From: Deltaproteobacteria bacterium
Lineage (GTDB): Bacteria > Myxococcota > Kuafuiibacteriia > Kuafuiibacteriales > Kuafuiibacteriaceae
Direction: 5' to 3'
NCBI GenBank assembly: GCA_020632995.1
Contig: JACKEN010000002.1
Coordinates: 1 to 64,000 of the forward strand
DNA: 64,000 nucleotides
This document shows positions 50,274-59,868 of this stretch, one piece after another (positions within the stretch are counted from its first letter, which is position 1; each line of letters opens with the position of its first letter). Under the pieces are notes generated by a model. It did not search any database, was not told the DNA's origin, and worked only from the letters and a program-made list of their open reading frames with translations. A program made the position numbers and the translations under genes.

Positions 50274-51183
50274 TCGACCTCGCTCGAAGCTCGCAGCGGC
50301 GATGGCCGCCGGGCGTGAACAGGGCCGACGCCTGACCCCCGGCCGGCCGATCACGGACCACGTCCCCACCGGGGGCCTCGCCGACGCGGAGCTCTCGCTC
50401 GCGGAGGTCGAGCAGGCGGTGGCGGGCGGGGCGCCGCTGTGGCGGCGGGAGTGGGCGGTCACGGTGGCGAGGGCGGCGGAGCGCGCCGGGCGCACCGCGG
50501 GCGACGATGCGCTGGTGGCCCGCGCGGTGGCGCTGCAGGACGCCTTGCACGAACAGGACGAGCGCGAGATCGGACCGATCCGGGAGTCGCTCCGGGCCCA
50601 GGGCTTCCCGGCCGACGCGTTCCGTGCGGTCCTGGATGCGTGCCCGACCCACGAGCGGGACCCCCTCGTGCGGCGGCTCCTCCGGGTGGATCGGGTCCCC
50701 GAGCGGGTCACCGACAAGCCGGCGGGGATGGTCCACTACGTGGCCAGCCCGCTCGACGCGGTGCTCGAGATCTGCCGCTGGGTCGGGCCGGACGACGTCT
50801 TCTGCGACGTGGGCTCGGGCCTGGGCCTCGTGACCATGCTCGTGGCGCTGATCACCGGCGCCGAGGCGCGCGGCGTGGAGTACGATCCGGCCTACCACGC
50901 GTGGGCGGAGGCCCGCGCGGCCGAGCTCGGGATCCCGCGGCTCCGCTACGTCCAGGGCGACGCGCGGTACGCGGACTACACCGGAGTGACGGTGCTCTAC
51001 TTCTACGACACGTTCCGCGGCACCCTGCTCGAGGAGCTGTTCGTCCGTCTGCAGCCCCTCGCCGAGGCGGGGCCGCTCCGGATCATCTCCCGCGGGCACA
51101 GCAACCCGGTGCTGGAGGCGGTTCCCTGGCTGGAGGTGGTGTCGAGGGGCGTGGCCGAGCTCCTGGTCATGGAGGCTCGGTAG
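50266..51183 (+). CDS. SAM-dependent methyltransferase
   Basis: This 305-residue protein has a helical N-terminal half (about 1-150) and a Rossmann methyltransferase domain with motif I VFCDVGSGLGLVTML near 183, the acidic motif II in GVEYDPAYHAWAE, and motif post-I GDARYADYTGVTVLYFYDTF. The middle of the protein has HERDPLVRRLLRVD. The substrate cannot be told from sequence. The first eight bases overlap the gene before it, so both are probably translated from one mRNA. Confidence 0.82.
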   Translation: MADRPRSKLAAAMAAGREQGRRLTPGRPITDHVPTGGLADAELSLAEVEQAVAGGAPLWRREWAVTVARAAERAGRTAGDDALVARAVALQDALHEQDEREIGPIRESLRAQGFPADAFRAVLDACPTHERDPLVRRLLRVDRVPERVTDKPAGMVHYVASPLDAVLEICRWVGPDDVFCDVGSGLGLVTMLVALITGAEARGVEYDPAYHAWAEARAAELGIPRLRYVQGDARYADYTGVTVLYFYDTFRGTLLEELFVRLQPLAEAGPLRIISRGHSNPVLEAVPWLEVVSRGVAELLVMEAR

Positions 51184-51193
51184 CAGGCGGGGA

Positions 51194-51215
51194 GGGGGCC
51201 GGTGCGCCGGTCCCC
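51194..51215. terminator. Hairpin between convergent genes
   Basis: A stem of about eight base pairs with one G-T pair (51194-51202 against 51207-51215, TGCG loop) lies in the 45-base gap between the methyltransferase and the Ig-repeat lipoprotein stops. No T run is present. Confidence 0.4.
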
Positions 51216-51228
51216 GGGAGGCGGGTGA

Positions 51229-52755
51229 TCAGGTCCCGCCGCCGACGACGAGCAGCGTGAAGTCCTGGGTGTCGGTCTCGTTGTTGTCATCGTAGACCGT
51301 CACCGAGAACGTGAAGTTCCCCGAGACCGTCGGCGCGCCGCTCACCACCGTGGACGGCTTGCCCGCGATCTGGAGGGTGAGCCCCGCCGGCAGGGCGCCT
51401 TGCGAGACCACCCAGTGGTAGCGCCCGAAGCCGTCGCGCGCGGTGATGGTGGCGCTGTACGCCAACCCCTGGACCGCCGGCGCCAGCGTCACCGCGCCCG
51501 AGGAGGTGCTGACGATCTCGATCGGGAAGATCTGGGGGAGGATCACCACCGTGAAGTCCACCGTGCTGGTGTCGCCACGGGCGTCCGCGATCTGCACCCC
51601 GAACGCGTAGGTCCCCTCGGTGGTGGGGGTCCCGGAGAGGGTGGCGAGGAGCGGATCGGCCTGGTTCTGGGTGAGGGCCAGGCCGGGGGGCAGGTTGCCT
51701 TGCACCGACCAGGTGTAGGGGCCGCTGCCGTTGATGCCCTGCAGCTCGGCCGAGTAGGCCGACGCCACCTCACCGTCGGGGAGCTCCACCGTGATCAGGC
51801 GCACCACCGGCGGCGCGCGGGAGATCTCGACGAAGAAGGTCCGGCGCACCTTGACGTGCTGCGCGTCCTCGACCTCGATCTGGAACGTGTAGCTGCCGAA
51901 CGTGGTGGGCACGCCCGTCAGCAGGGCAGGGCTCACGCTCTCGTCGATGTCGAGCCCGGGGGGCGCGTCGCCGACGAGGAGCCAGCTGTAGGGCGGGGTG
52001 CCGTTCACCGCGGTCAGCTCTGCGGTGTAGAGCAAGCCAACCTGACCGTCCGGGAGGTCGGTGGTGGTGAACTGGAGGGGCTGGGTGGTGTCGGCGATCG
52101 TCACCTTCAGCTTCTGGTCGGCCTGCGCGTTGTCCGCGTCCCTGACCCGCACGGTGAACTCGAACGCGCCGGCCTGCAGGGGGGTGCCCGCCAGCGTGGT
52201 GCTGGGGTCGCCTTCGGCGCCGAGGGTCAGGCCCGGCGGCAGGGCGCCCGAGACCAGGAGCCAGCGGTACGGCGGGGTGCCGTTCGCGGCCGTGATGCTG
52301 GCCGAGTAGGCCTGGTTGGTCCCGCCGTCCGGCATGCTCGTGGTGGTGATGCCGAGCGCGGGGGGCGCCGCATCCACCACGATCTGCAGGCTCGCGCTCC
52401 CGATCTGCCCGGTGTCGTCGGCAAGCCGCACGTCGAAGCTGTACGTGCCGTTGCCGGTGGGCGTACCCAAGATGGTGGTCATCGGATTGCCCGATCCGTC
52501 GGTGGTGCCGCCCGAGGACATGAAGAGGCCGGGCGGGAGCGAGCCGGAGACGGACCACTTGTAGCCCTCACCCGACCCACCTTTGGCGCGGATTTCTGCG
52601 CTGTACGCGACGCCTTGCTGACCCCCGGGCAACGATGTCGTCTCGATCGTGATCGGAGTATTGGTGTTGGTGTTGTTGTTGTTGGTGGTTTCACCACCAC
52701 AGGCGGCCATCACCAGGCTCAGCGTGAACAACCAGGGCGCGTGGGTGCGGTGCAT
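51229..52755 (-). CDS. Lipoprotein with five putative Ig (He_PIG) repeats
   Basis: This 508-residue lipoprotein (lipobox LVMAAC) has an Asn/Thr-rich linker (NNNNTNTNT), then five tandem beta-sandwich repeats of about 90-95 residues. Each follows the He_PIG pattern: LPDG...AYSAEL, a GT-PPY-W strand, LPPGL and a closing YTFQIEVEDA-like strand. It is surface exposed and probably adhesive or structural, with no enzyme motif. A GAGGAG ribosome site and a TAGAGT box precede the ATG. It is convergent with the methyltransferase gene. Confidence 0.85.
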   Translation of the reverse strand: MHRTHAPWLFTLSLVMAACGGETTNNNNTNTNTPITIETTSLPGGQQGVAYSAEIRAKGGSGEGYKWSVSGSLPPGLFMSSGGTTDGSGNPMTTILGTPTGNGTYSFDVRLADDTGQIGSASLQIVVDAAPPALGITTTSMPDGGTNQAYSASITAANGTPPYRWLLVSGALPPGLTLGAEGDPSTTLAGTPLQAGAFEFTVRVRDADNAQADQKLKVTIADTTQPLQFTTTDLPDGQVGLLYTAELTAVNGTPPYSWLLVGDAPPGLDIDESVSPALLTGVPTTFGSYTFQIEVEDAQHVKVRRTFFVEISRAPPVVRLITVELPDGEVASAYSAELQGINGSGPYTWSVQGNLPPGLALTQNQADPLLATLSGTPTTEGTYAFGVQIADARGDTSTVDFTVVILPQIFPIEIVSTSSGAVTLAPAVQGLAYSATITARDGFGRYHWVVSQGALPAGLTLQIAGKPSTVVSGAPTVSGNFTFSVTVYDDNNETDTQDFTLLVVGGGT

Positions 52756-52797
52756 CGGGGCTCCTCGTGGTGCCGGGGTCTGTGACCGGCGGATGGC

Positions 52798-52803
52798 ACT
52801 CTA
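52798..52803 (-). promoter_or_regulatory. Candidate -10 box (TAGAGT) for the Ig-repeat lipoprotein gene
   Basis: On the minus strand TAGAGT lies about 42 bases before the ATG at 52755, leaving room for the GAGGAG ribosome site. The 320-base gap to pilC otherwise has an AT-richer stretch around 52870-52905 with a TATACGTATGAT segment that could be another promoter. Confidence 0.35.
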
Positions 52804-53041
52804 GTGGAGGTCGGTCAGGCGTCGCTAGACCCAAGGCGCAAGAAATGCCGCGCCGTCGTGATAGGGATCCGCTTTGAAATCAGAGGTATACGTATGATTA
52901 GGGTGCGAATACAGGGTCGGCCCGGGGGTAGGACGGCCGTCTCGCATGCCCCGCTTCGAGAGGGTGGGCACCGGAGCCCGGGCCGGGCGGGACCGAAGTT
53001 TGCGGACGCGGGGGTGAGCGGCTAGACTGGGCCTTCGATGT

Positions 53042-53058
53042 CCGGCCCCCGGGGCCGG
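53042..53058 (+). promoter_or_regulatory. GC palindrome just before the pilC ribosome site
   Basis: CCGGCCCC and GGGGCCGG flank one base at 53042-53058, ending one base before the GAGGAG (53060-53065) of pilC. In the mRNA it would form a 7-base-pair hairpin next to the ribosome site and could limit or tune translation. Confidence 0.35.
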
Positions 53059-53074
53059 CGAGGAGTCCGCCCCG

Positions 53075-54274
53075 ATGCCAGTATTCATTTGGGAAGGCAA
53101 GACCCGCCAGGGAGAGGCCCGTGCCGGGACGATGGAGGCGCCGAACGCCGACATCGTCATCGAGCGCCTCAAGCAGCAGCAGATCTCTGCCTCGAAGGTG
53201 AAGAAGAAGCCGGTCGAGATCCACCTCAAGATCGGGTCGGGCGTCACAGCGAAGGAGGTCGTGGTCTTCACCCGCCAGTTCGCCACGATGATCGACGCAG
53301 GTCTGCCGCTGGTGCAGTGCCTCGAGATCCTCGGATCCCAGCAGGCGAACGTGCACTTCCAGAAGGTGATCACCACGGTGAAGAACGACGTGGAGTCGGG
53401 CTCCACCCTGGCCGATGCTCTGGCCAAACACTCCAAGGTCTTCGACGACCTCTACGTGAACCTGGTGGCGGCCGGTGAGGTGGGCGGTATCCTCGACACC
53501 ATCCTCAACCGACTCGCGACCTACATGGAGAAGAACCTCAAGCTCATCCGCCAGGTGAAGGGTGCGATGGTCTATCCGAGCGCGGTGTTGTTGGTCGCCG
53601 GCGTGGTCACGGCGGTCCTCCTCATCTTCGTCATCCCGGTGTTCGAGAAGATGTTCCGCGACTTCGGCGGCGCGCTGCCGGCCCCCACCCAGTTCGTCAT
53701 CGATCTCTCCAACGGCCTCAGGGCGCAGATCCTCCCGGTCGCGCTCGGCCTGGTGGTGGCCTTCGTCGTCTACCGCGCCATTGGGAGGACCCCGAAGGGG
53801 CGCCTCATCTACGACAGCATCCAGCTCAAGTTGCCGGTGCTCGGCCCGTTGTTCCGCAAGGTCGCGGTGGCCAAGTTCACCCGGACCCTCGGCACCATGA
53901 TCTCCTCCGGCGTGCCGATCCTCGACGCGCTGCAGATCACCGCTCGCTCGGCCGGCAACAAGGTGGTGGAGAACGCCATCATGTACACCCGTGAGCGGAT
54001 CTCCGAGGGCCGAACGATGGCGGACCCGCTGGCGGAGACCGCGGTGTTCCCGGCCATGGTGGTGCAGATGATCGCGGTCGGTGAGTCCACCGGCGCCATG
54101 GACACGATGCTCCAGAAGATCGCCGACTTCTACGAAGAAGAGGTGGACGCGGCGGTGGCCGCCCTGTCCGCCCTGCTCGAGCCGTTGATGATGGTGATCC
54201 TCGGCGTCCTCCTGGGCGGCCTGATCATCGCCATGTACCTGCCGATCTTCGAGCTCGCCGACAACATCAAGTGA
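53075..54274 (+). CDS. pilC: Type IV pilus inner-membrane platform protein PilC
   Basis: This 399-residue protein has the two tandem T2SSF domains (about 68-190 and 270-392), each with a conserved helix-rich repeat (TRQFATMIDAGLPLVQCLEIL and TRTLGTMISSGVPILDALQI). Three membrane segments include VLLVAGVVTAVLLIFVIPVF. PilC is the inner-membrane rotor or platform on which PilB and PilT act to build and retract pili. A GAGGAG site ten bases before the ATG sets the start. pilS follows with a four-base overlap. No pilB, pilT or pilA lies in the window. Confidence 0.95.
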   Translation: MPVFIWEGKTRQGEARAGTMEAPNADIVIERLKQQQISASKVKKKPVEIHLKIGSGVTAKEVVVFTRQFATMIDAGLPLVQCLEILGSQQANVHFQKVITTVKNDVESGSTLADALAKHSKVFDDLYVNLVAAGEVGGILDTILNRLATYMEKNLKLIRQVKGAMVYPSAVLLVAGVVTAVLLIFVIPVFEKMFRDFGGALPAPTQFVIDLSNGLRAQILPVALGLVVAFVVYRAIGRTPKGRLIYDSIQLKLPVLGPLFRKVAVAKFTRTLGTMISSGVPILDALQITARSAGNKVVENAIMYTRERISEGRTMADPLAETAVFPAMVVQMIAVGESTGAMDTMLQKIADFYEEEVDAAVAALSALLEPLMMVILGVLLGGLIIAMYLPIFELADNIK

Positions 54275-56067
54275 GCAGCGCGACGCCGCGCCCCCCCGCC
54301 CCGACCATCCACGACACCGGCTCCTTCACCGGCGCCCCGCCCGCGTACGTCGACTCGGCCCGCCTCGAGGCCAACGACCTGGCGGCCCGCGTGACCCTGG
54401 TCGCGGTGGTCCGGGTGGCGATGGTCACCGCGGTCCTGGCCCTCCTCATCGTCTTCAACTGGCTCAACCCGCCCGACCGCGTGGCGGACGTCGAGACGTG
54501 GCAGTACGTGCTGATCGCCACGGTCTATGCGGCCTCGGTGGTGTACGGGGGCCTGTTGAGGGTGCGGCGCCTGCTGCGCCCCCTCGTCCACGCCCAGGCG
54601 GTCCTGGACGCGGTCGTGGTCTCGGTGCTGGTGCTCATGACCGGCGGCACCGAGTCCATCTTCACCTTCACCTATGTGTTCGCGGTGCTCGGCGCGAGCC
54701 TGACCCTCTACCGACGCGGTGGGTTCGTGGCGGCGCTGGCGGTGATGCTCCTGTACGGCGTGATCGTGCTCCTGCAGGTGAACCGGTCGGTGGCGGTGCT
54801 CCCCCGCGTCGAGGCCAGCCAGGCCCTGTTGTCCTACTTCGTGCAGGCGCTGGGCATCGCGTCGGTGGCGGTGCTCGCCTCCAACCTCGCCGAGCGGGCC
54901 CGGGTCACGCGGCGCCAGCTGGCGGAGAAGGAGAGCGACCTCGAGCAGCTCCAGGAGCTGCACGCCGCCATCCTGCGCTCCCTCCCGGCCGGGCTCCTCA
55001 CCGTCGACGGGGACGGCGTGGTCCGCTACGTCAACGAGGCGGCGAAGTCCATCTTGCGGGTGGACGACGAGCGGTCGGTGGGCCGGCCCCTCCTCGAGGT
55101 GGTGCCCGCCATGCACGGCCCGTGGTCTCGCGAGCTGGAGCGCCCGACCGACCGGCGCGAGCGCTTCGAGGCCGAGCACCAGCGCTCGGACGGCCTCAGC
55201 ATCCGGGTCGGCTTCTCGTTCGCGCCGCTCTCGGGGGGCGAGCGCGACGTGCCGAGCGTCATCGTGGTGTTCCAGGACGTGACGGACATCGTCCGCCTCA
55301 AGGAGGCGGTGGAGCGGGCGGAGCGCCTGGCCACGGTGGGAAAGTTCGCGGCGGGGCTGGCCCACGAGGTGCGTAACCCGCTCGCGTCGATGTGCGCGTC
55401 CATCGACGTCCTGCAGTCTGCCTTGCAGATCCCCGAGCCGATGCAGCGGTTGATGGGGAACGTGGTGCGCGAGGCGGAGCGCCTCAACCGCCTGATCACC
55501 GACTTCCTCGCGTTCAGCCGCCCACGCAAGCTGGAGCTCAAGGACGTGGACGTCGGAGAGCTGGTGCAGGGCGTGCTCGTGATGTTCGAGAACGATGAGC
55601 TGATGCAGCGCTCGAAGATCGACAAGCTTCTCCCCCTCGGGGTGCGCGCCTCGGTGGACGCCGATCTCGTGCGCCAGGTGATCTGGAACCTGGTGAAGAA
55701 CGCGGGCGAGGCCATGGCGCCCCAGGGTGGAACGCTCAAGATCGAGACCGCGATGGAGGACATGCAGCCGATCCTGCGGGTGAAGGACACCGGCCCTGGC
55801 ATCGCGCCGGACCGCCTCAAGCGCGTGTTCGACCCGTTCTACACCACGAAGGAGGGGGGCTCGGGCCTCGGGCTGGCGATCACGTACTCGATCCTCGAGG
55901 CCCACGGGGCGCAGATGGGGATCGAGAGCAGCCCCGGCGAGGGCACCACGGTGACGGTGCGCTTCCGCCGCGACCTGGCCGGCCTGTCGGTGGATGTCCC
56001 GCAAGGCACCAACCCGGGCCTCAGCCCCACCACGGACGACTTCGAGATCATGACCGGGGCCACCTGA
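54271..56067 (+). CDS. pilS: PilS-type sensor histidine kinase
   Basis: This 598-residue inner-membrane kinase has six hydrophobic helices (about 38-205), a PAS domain (about 230-345), HisKA with phospho-acceptor His365 (AHEVRNPLASM) and an ATPase domain with WNLVKNAGEAM and GSGLGLAITYS. PilS senses pilin in the inner membrane and controls PilR, which activates sigma-54 transcription of pilin. The 35-residue N-terminal extension before the first helix is longer than usual. The GTG start overlaps the pilC stop (GTGA). pilR follows after 36 bases. Confidence 0.9.
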   Translation: MSSATPRPPAPTIHDTGSFTGAPPAYVDSARLEANDLAARVTLVAVVRVAMVTAVLALLIVFNWLNPPDRVADVETWQYVLIATVYAASVVYGGLLRVRRLLRPLVHAQAVLDAVVVSVLVLMTGGTESIFTFTYVFAVLGASLTLYRRGGFVAALAVMLLYGVIVLLQVNRSVAVLPRVEASQALLSYFVQALGIASVAVLASNLAERARVTRRQLAEKESDLEQLQELHAAILRSLPAGLLTVDGDGVVRYVNEAAKSILRVDDERSVGRPLLEVVPAMHGPWSRELERPTDRRERFEAEHQRSDGLSIRVGFSFAPLSGGERDVPSVIVVFQDVTDIVRLKEAVERAERLATVGKFAAGLAHEVRNPLASMCASIDVLQSALQIPEPMQRLMGNVVREAERLNRLITDFLAFSRPRKLELKDVDVGELVQGVLVMFENDELMQRSKIDKLLPLGVRASVDADLVRQVIWNLVKNAGEAMAPQGGTLKIETAMEDMQPILRVKDTGPGIAPDRLKRVFDPFYTTKEGGSGLGLAITYSILEAHGAQMGIESSPGEGTTVTVRFRRDLAGLSVDVPQGTNPGLSPTTDDFEIMTGAT

Positions 56068-56103
56068 CTTGTTCCCAGGGTCGATTCGCGGGAAGGAGGA
56101 GGC

Positions 56104-57510
<1,407 letters not shown>

Positions 57511-57516
57511 CGCGAC

Positions 57517-58146
57517 GTGAAGGACAACTACCTGTTGAGCGGGCTGTGGCTGGCGGCGACCGTGGGCGGGATCATCTACCTGGGCTACAACGGCACGATC
57601 TCCGCTCAGGCGGAGGCCGAGGCCCACCGTGAGGCGATGGTGCGCGAAGAGATGGCCCGCGCCATCGACGCGGGGCACGCGGGGCGCTTCGCCGACGCGG
57701 CGCGGATGCTCGAGGCGCTCCAGGCGGAGCACCCCGACTCCACCTCGGTGATGCTGAACCTGGGGCTGGCCTACCGGGGGCTGGAGCTCTACGACCAGGC
57801 GGACGCCCAGTTCCAGAAGGTGCTCGCGGCCAACCCGAAGGACTGGGACGCGGTGGCGGAGCACGCGACGATCCTCAAGATCAAGGGGCAGGAGCAGGAG
57901 GCCTTCGAGCAGCTCGAGAAGGTCCCGCCCGGCGAAGGGCAGGTGCTTGTGCGCCTCACCGGCGACCCCGACTGGGCCGAGGCGGGCGACGCGGAGCGGC
58001 TGACCCGGCTCCGGACCCAGCACGGGGGCGGTGCGCGGCCGGACACCGCGGTTCGACGGCTCCAGGAGATGGAGCGGCGCCGCAAGGAGTTCGAGGCCGC
58101 CAACGGCTCGAACGCGGCCCCCGCGCCCGAGGCCCCGCAGCACTGA
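57517..58146 (+). CDS. Membrane-anchored TPR protein downstream of pilR
   Basis: This 209-residue protein starts at GTG 57517, seven bases after pilR. An N-terminal helix (LSGLWLAATVGGIIYLGY) anchors it; then two or three TPR units follow (FADAARMLEALQAEHPDSTS, YDQADAQFQKVLAANPKDWD). The C terminus is Arg/Glu-rich. Its position suggests a pilus-assembly or pilus-control role, comparable to TPR partners such as PilF or Tgl, but those are outer-membrane lipoproteins and this has no lipobox. The role is inferred from position only. Confidence 0.72.
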   Translation: MKDNYLLSGLWLAATVGGIIYLGYNGTISAQAEAEAHREAMVREEMARAIDAGHAGRFADAARMLEALQAEHPDSTSVMLNLGLAYRGLELYDQADAQFQKVLAANPKDWDAVAEHATILKIKGQEQEAFEQLEKVPPGEGQVLVRLTGDPDWAEAGDAERLTRLRTQHGGGARPDTAVRRLQEMERRRKEFEAANGSNAAPAPEAPQH

Positions 58147-58212
58147 GGTGGTGGTCCTTGCCATCCTGATGCGCTCCTCGACATCCGAGGCGACAGGGCC
58201 CGAGGGGCCGTG

Positions 58213-58218
58213 TTAAGT
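58213..58218 (+). promoter_or_regulatory. Candidate -10 box (TTAAGT) for the WecB-family gene
   Basis: TTAAGT ends seven bases before the GTG at 58226, the spacing seen for other near-leaderless starts in this window, although the box departs from TANNNT. Confidence 0.3.
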
Positions 58219-58225
58219 CCCAGCG

Positions 58226-58963
58226 GTGCGCATCGAGATCGGCAAGATCGGCGTAGATCCGTTCGACCAGGGACAGACCCTGGCTGAGGTGCGGCGCCTG
58301 GTGGAGTCCGGGCAGGGCGGCACCGTCTTCACCCCCAACGTCGATCACGTGGTCCAGGCCGAGCTGGATCCCCGGCTCGCCGAGGCCTACCAGGGCGCCT
58401 CCATCAGCGTGGCGGACGGGATGCCGGTGGTCTGGGCCAGCAAGCTCCTGCGCCAGCCGGTGCCGGAGCGGGTGGCGGGCTCCGACCTGGTGCACCCCCT
58501 CTTCGAGATCGCGGCCGAACGCGGGTGGCGGGTCTACGTGGTGGGCGGCGCCCCCGGGGTGGCGCAGGAAGCCTTGCAGATCCTCGCCGCCGCCTACCCC
58601 GGCTTCGAGGTGGCGGGCACCGACGCCCCCGACGTGAGCGCGGAGGGCGCCTGCGCGCCGGAGGTCATCGAGCGGATCCGGGCCGCCGCGCCCCACCTGG
58701 TCTTCGCGGCCCTCGGGTGCCCGAAGCAGGAGCTCTGGATCCAACGCACCGCGCCCCAGGCCCCGGGGCCGGTGTACCTCGGGGTGGGCGCCTCCTTCGA
58801 CTTCATCGCCGGCAAGGTGCCCCGCGCCCCCGAGTGGATGCGGGAGGCCGGCCTCGAGTGGTTCTTTCGCCTCGCGCGGGAGCCGAGGCGGATGTGGCGG
58901 CGCTACCTCGTACGCGGGCCCCGCTTCGCCGGCATCGTGGCCCGCCAGCTGATCCAGCGCTGA
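58226..58963 (+). CDS. WecB/TagA/CpsF-family glycosyltransferase
   Basis: This 245-residue protein has the GT26 fold: TPNVDHVVQAELDP near residue 33, ISVADGMPVVWASKLL, GSDLVHPLF, VYVVGGAPGVAQEAL and LGCPKQELWI, then PRAPEWMREAGLEWFFRLAREPRRMWRR (split in two conserved segments). Such enzymes add N-acetylmannosamine, its uronate or similar sugars to lipid-linked carriers for surface polysaccharide. The sugar is not specified by sequence. It fits the amino-sugar operon about 9 kb away. It converges on the DUF2007 gene with a three-base gap. Confidence 0.9.
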   Translation: MRIEIGKIGVDPFDQGQTLAEVRRLVESGQGGTVFTPNVDHVVQAELDPRLAEAYQGASISVADGMPVVWASKLLRQPVPERVAGSDLVHPLFEIAAERGWRVYVVGGAPGVAQEALQILAAAYPGFEVAGTDAPDVSAEGACAPEVIERIRAAAPHLVFAALGCPKQELWIQRTAPQAPGPVYLGVGASFDFIAGKVPRAPEWMREAGLEWFFRLAREPRRMWRRYLVRGPRFAGIVARQLIQR

Positions 58964-58966
58964 GGC

Positions 58967-59365
58967 TCAGACCTCGTCGAGGTGGGCCTCGCACTGCCAG
59001 CACACCTCGAACCCCGGTGGGTTCGGCGCGCCGCAGGCGGGGCAGGGGCGGTCCGGGCCGTCCTGCTCGAGCGGGGAGAGGGCCCCGGGCTCGTCGGTGA
59101 CGAGGCTCAGGCTGCCCTCGGTAGTGGGGACGGCGAGCGACAGCCCGCCTCGCCCCTCCGGCGGGCGGTCGAGCTCGGCCAGGACCCCGTGGGCCGCCTC
59201 GACGTCGTCCTGACGCACCCAGACCTCGGCCATGATCTCGTTGAGGGGCGCCATCACCGCGACCGAGTGCTCGTTGCGGACCTCGGCGAAGAGACCGAAG
59301 CGGGCCAGGATCAGCCGGGCCAGGTGCGCCTGGACGCCGCTCGTGGCGCGGTAGACGCAGACCAT
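58967..59365 (-). CDS. DUF2007-type putative signal-transducing protein with zinc ribbon
   Basis: This 132-residue protein starts at ATG 59365 (MVCVYRATSGVQAHLARLIL); four more codons upstream are possible. The first 70 residues match DUF2007 (VYRA, hydrophobic helix, EVRNEHS, EVWVRQDDVEAAHGVLAE), a small ferredoxin-like fold. After a spacer comes a zinc ribbon CPACGAPNPPGFEVCWQC. Both parts are common in myxobacterial proteins; no catalytic activity is expected. Confidence 0.8.
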   Translation of the reverse strand: MVCVYRATSGVQAHLARLILARFGLFAEVRNEHSVAVMAPLNEIMAEVWVRQDDVEAAHGVLAELDRPPEGRGGLSLAVPTTEGSLSLVTDEPGALSPLEQDGPDRPCPACGAPNPPGFEVCWQCEAHLDEV

Positions 59366-59495
59366 GCGGGGCCCCACTCCGCTGTCATACCACTCCTCTG
59401 TCCCTCGGTCCCGTGAGGGTATCCATGCGATGTGGGGGCCCTGGATTGACTTGCCGGGTGGGGTGCCTCACAAACGAGGGCTGGAGCTCGTGCCT

Positions 59496-59849
59496 ATGGG
59501 TGTCTATGCGTCGAGCTCGGAGCAGGTCCTGCTGGGCCTCCTCTGGGCGGTCCGGGATGTCTGCGACAACGTGAGCGAGCCGCTCCTGGGGGAGATCTTC
59601 CGGGAGTTCCAGGCCAGACGCGGCCTGGCCCTGTACGGGCCGGTGCAGACCCCGGACGCGGCGGCGATACACGACGAGCTGGACCGCGACCTCGCCCGCC
59701 TCCAGGCCCGGGGCATGATCGCCCGGAGCCCCAACCCGCACGCCCGCGTCACCTTCCTCGGCGCGCCGGTGGCGGCCAGCCTCCGCCTGGGGACCCCCCT
59801 CGACGACCTGATCACCATAGCGAGAGATCGTCTGGCCGTGGCCGCCTGA
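59496..59849 (+). CDS. Small protein next to the nucleosidase-HD fusion, possible wing-helix-like regulator
   Basis: This protein has 117 residues from ATG 59496, which has a GGAG nine bases upstream; an in-frame ATG at 59430 would add a low-quality 22-residue stretch. It is helical at first (SEQVLLGLLWAVRDVCDNVS, LGEIFREFQARRGL), then has HDELDRDLARLQARGMIARS, followed by short strands (ARVTFLGAPVAASL), which together suggest a winged-helix fold. I do not recognise a family. It ends 19 bases before the 991-residue fusion and may be its partner or regulator. Confidence 0.62.
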   Translation: MGVYASSSEQVLLGLLWAVRDVCDNVSEPLLGEIFREFQARRGLALYGPVQTPDAAAIHDELDRDLARLQARGMIARSPNPHARVTFLGAPVAASLRLGTPLDDLITIARDRLAVAA

Positions 59850-59854
59850 GCAGG

Positions 59855-59860
59855 TACAGT
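59855..59860 (+). promoter_or_regulatory. Candidate -10 box (TACAGT) for the nucleosidase-HD gene
   Basis: TACAGT ends eight bases before the GTG at 59869, so the big gene may have its own near-leaderless promoter in addition to read-through from the small gene upstream. Confidence 0.35.
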
Positions 59861-59868
59861 ACCGTCCC

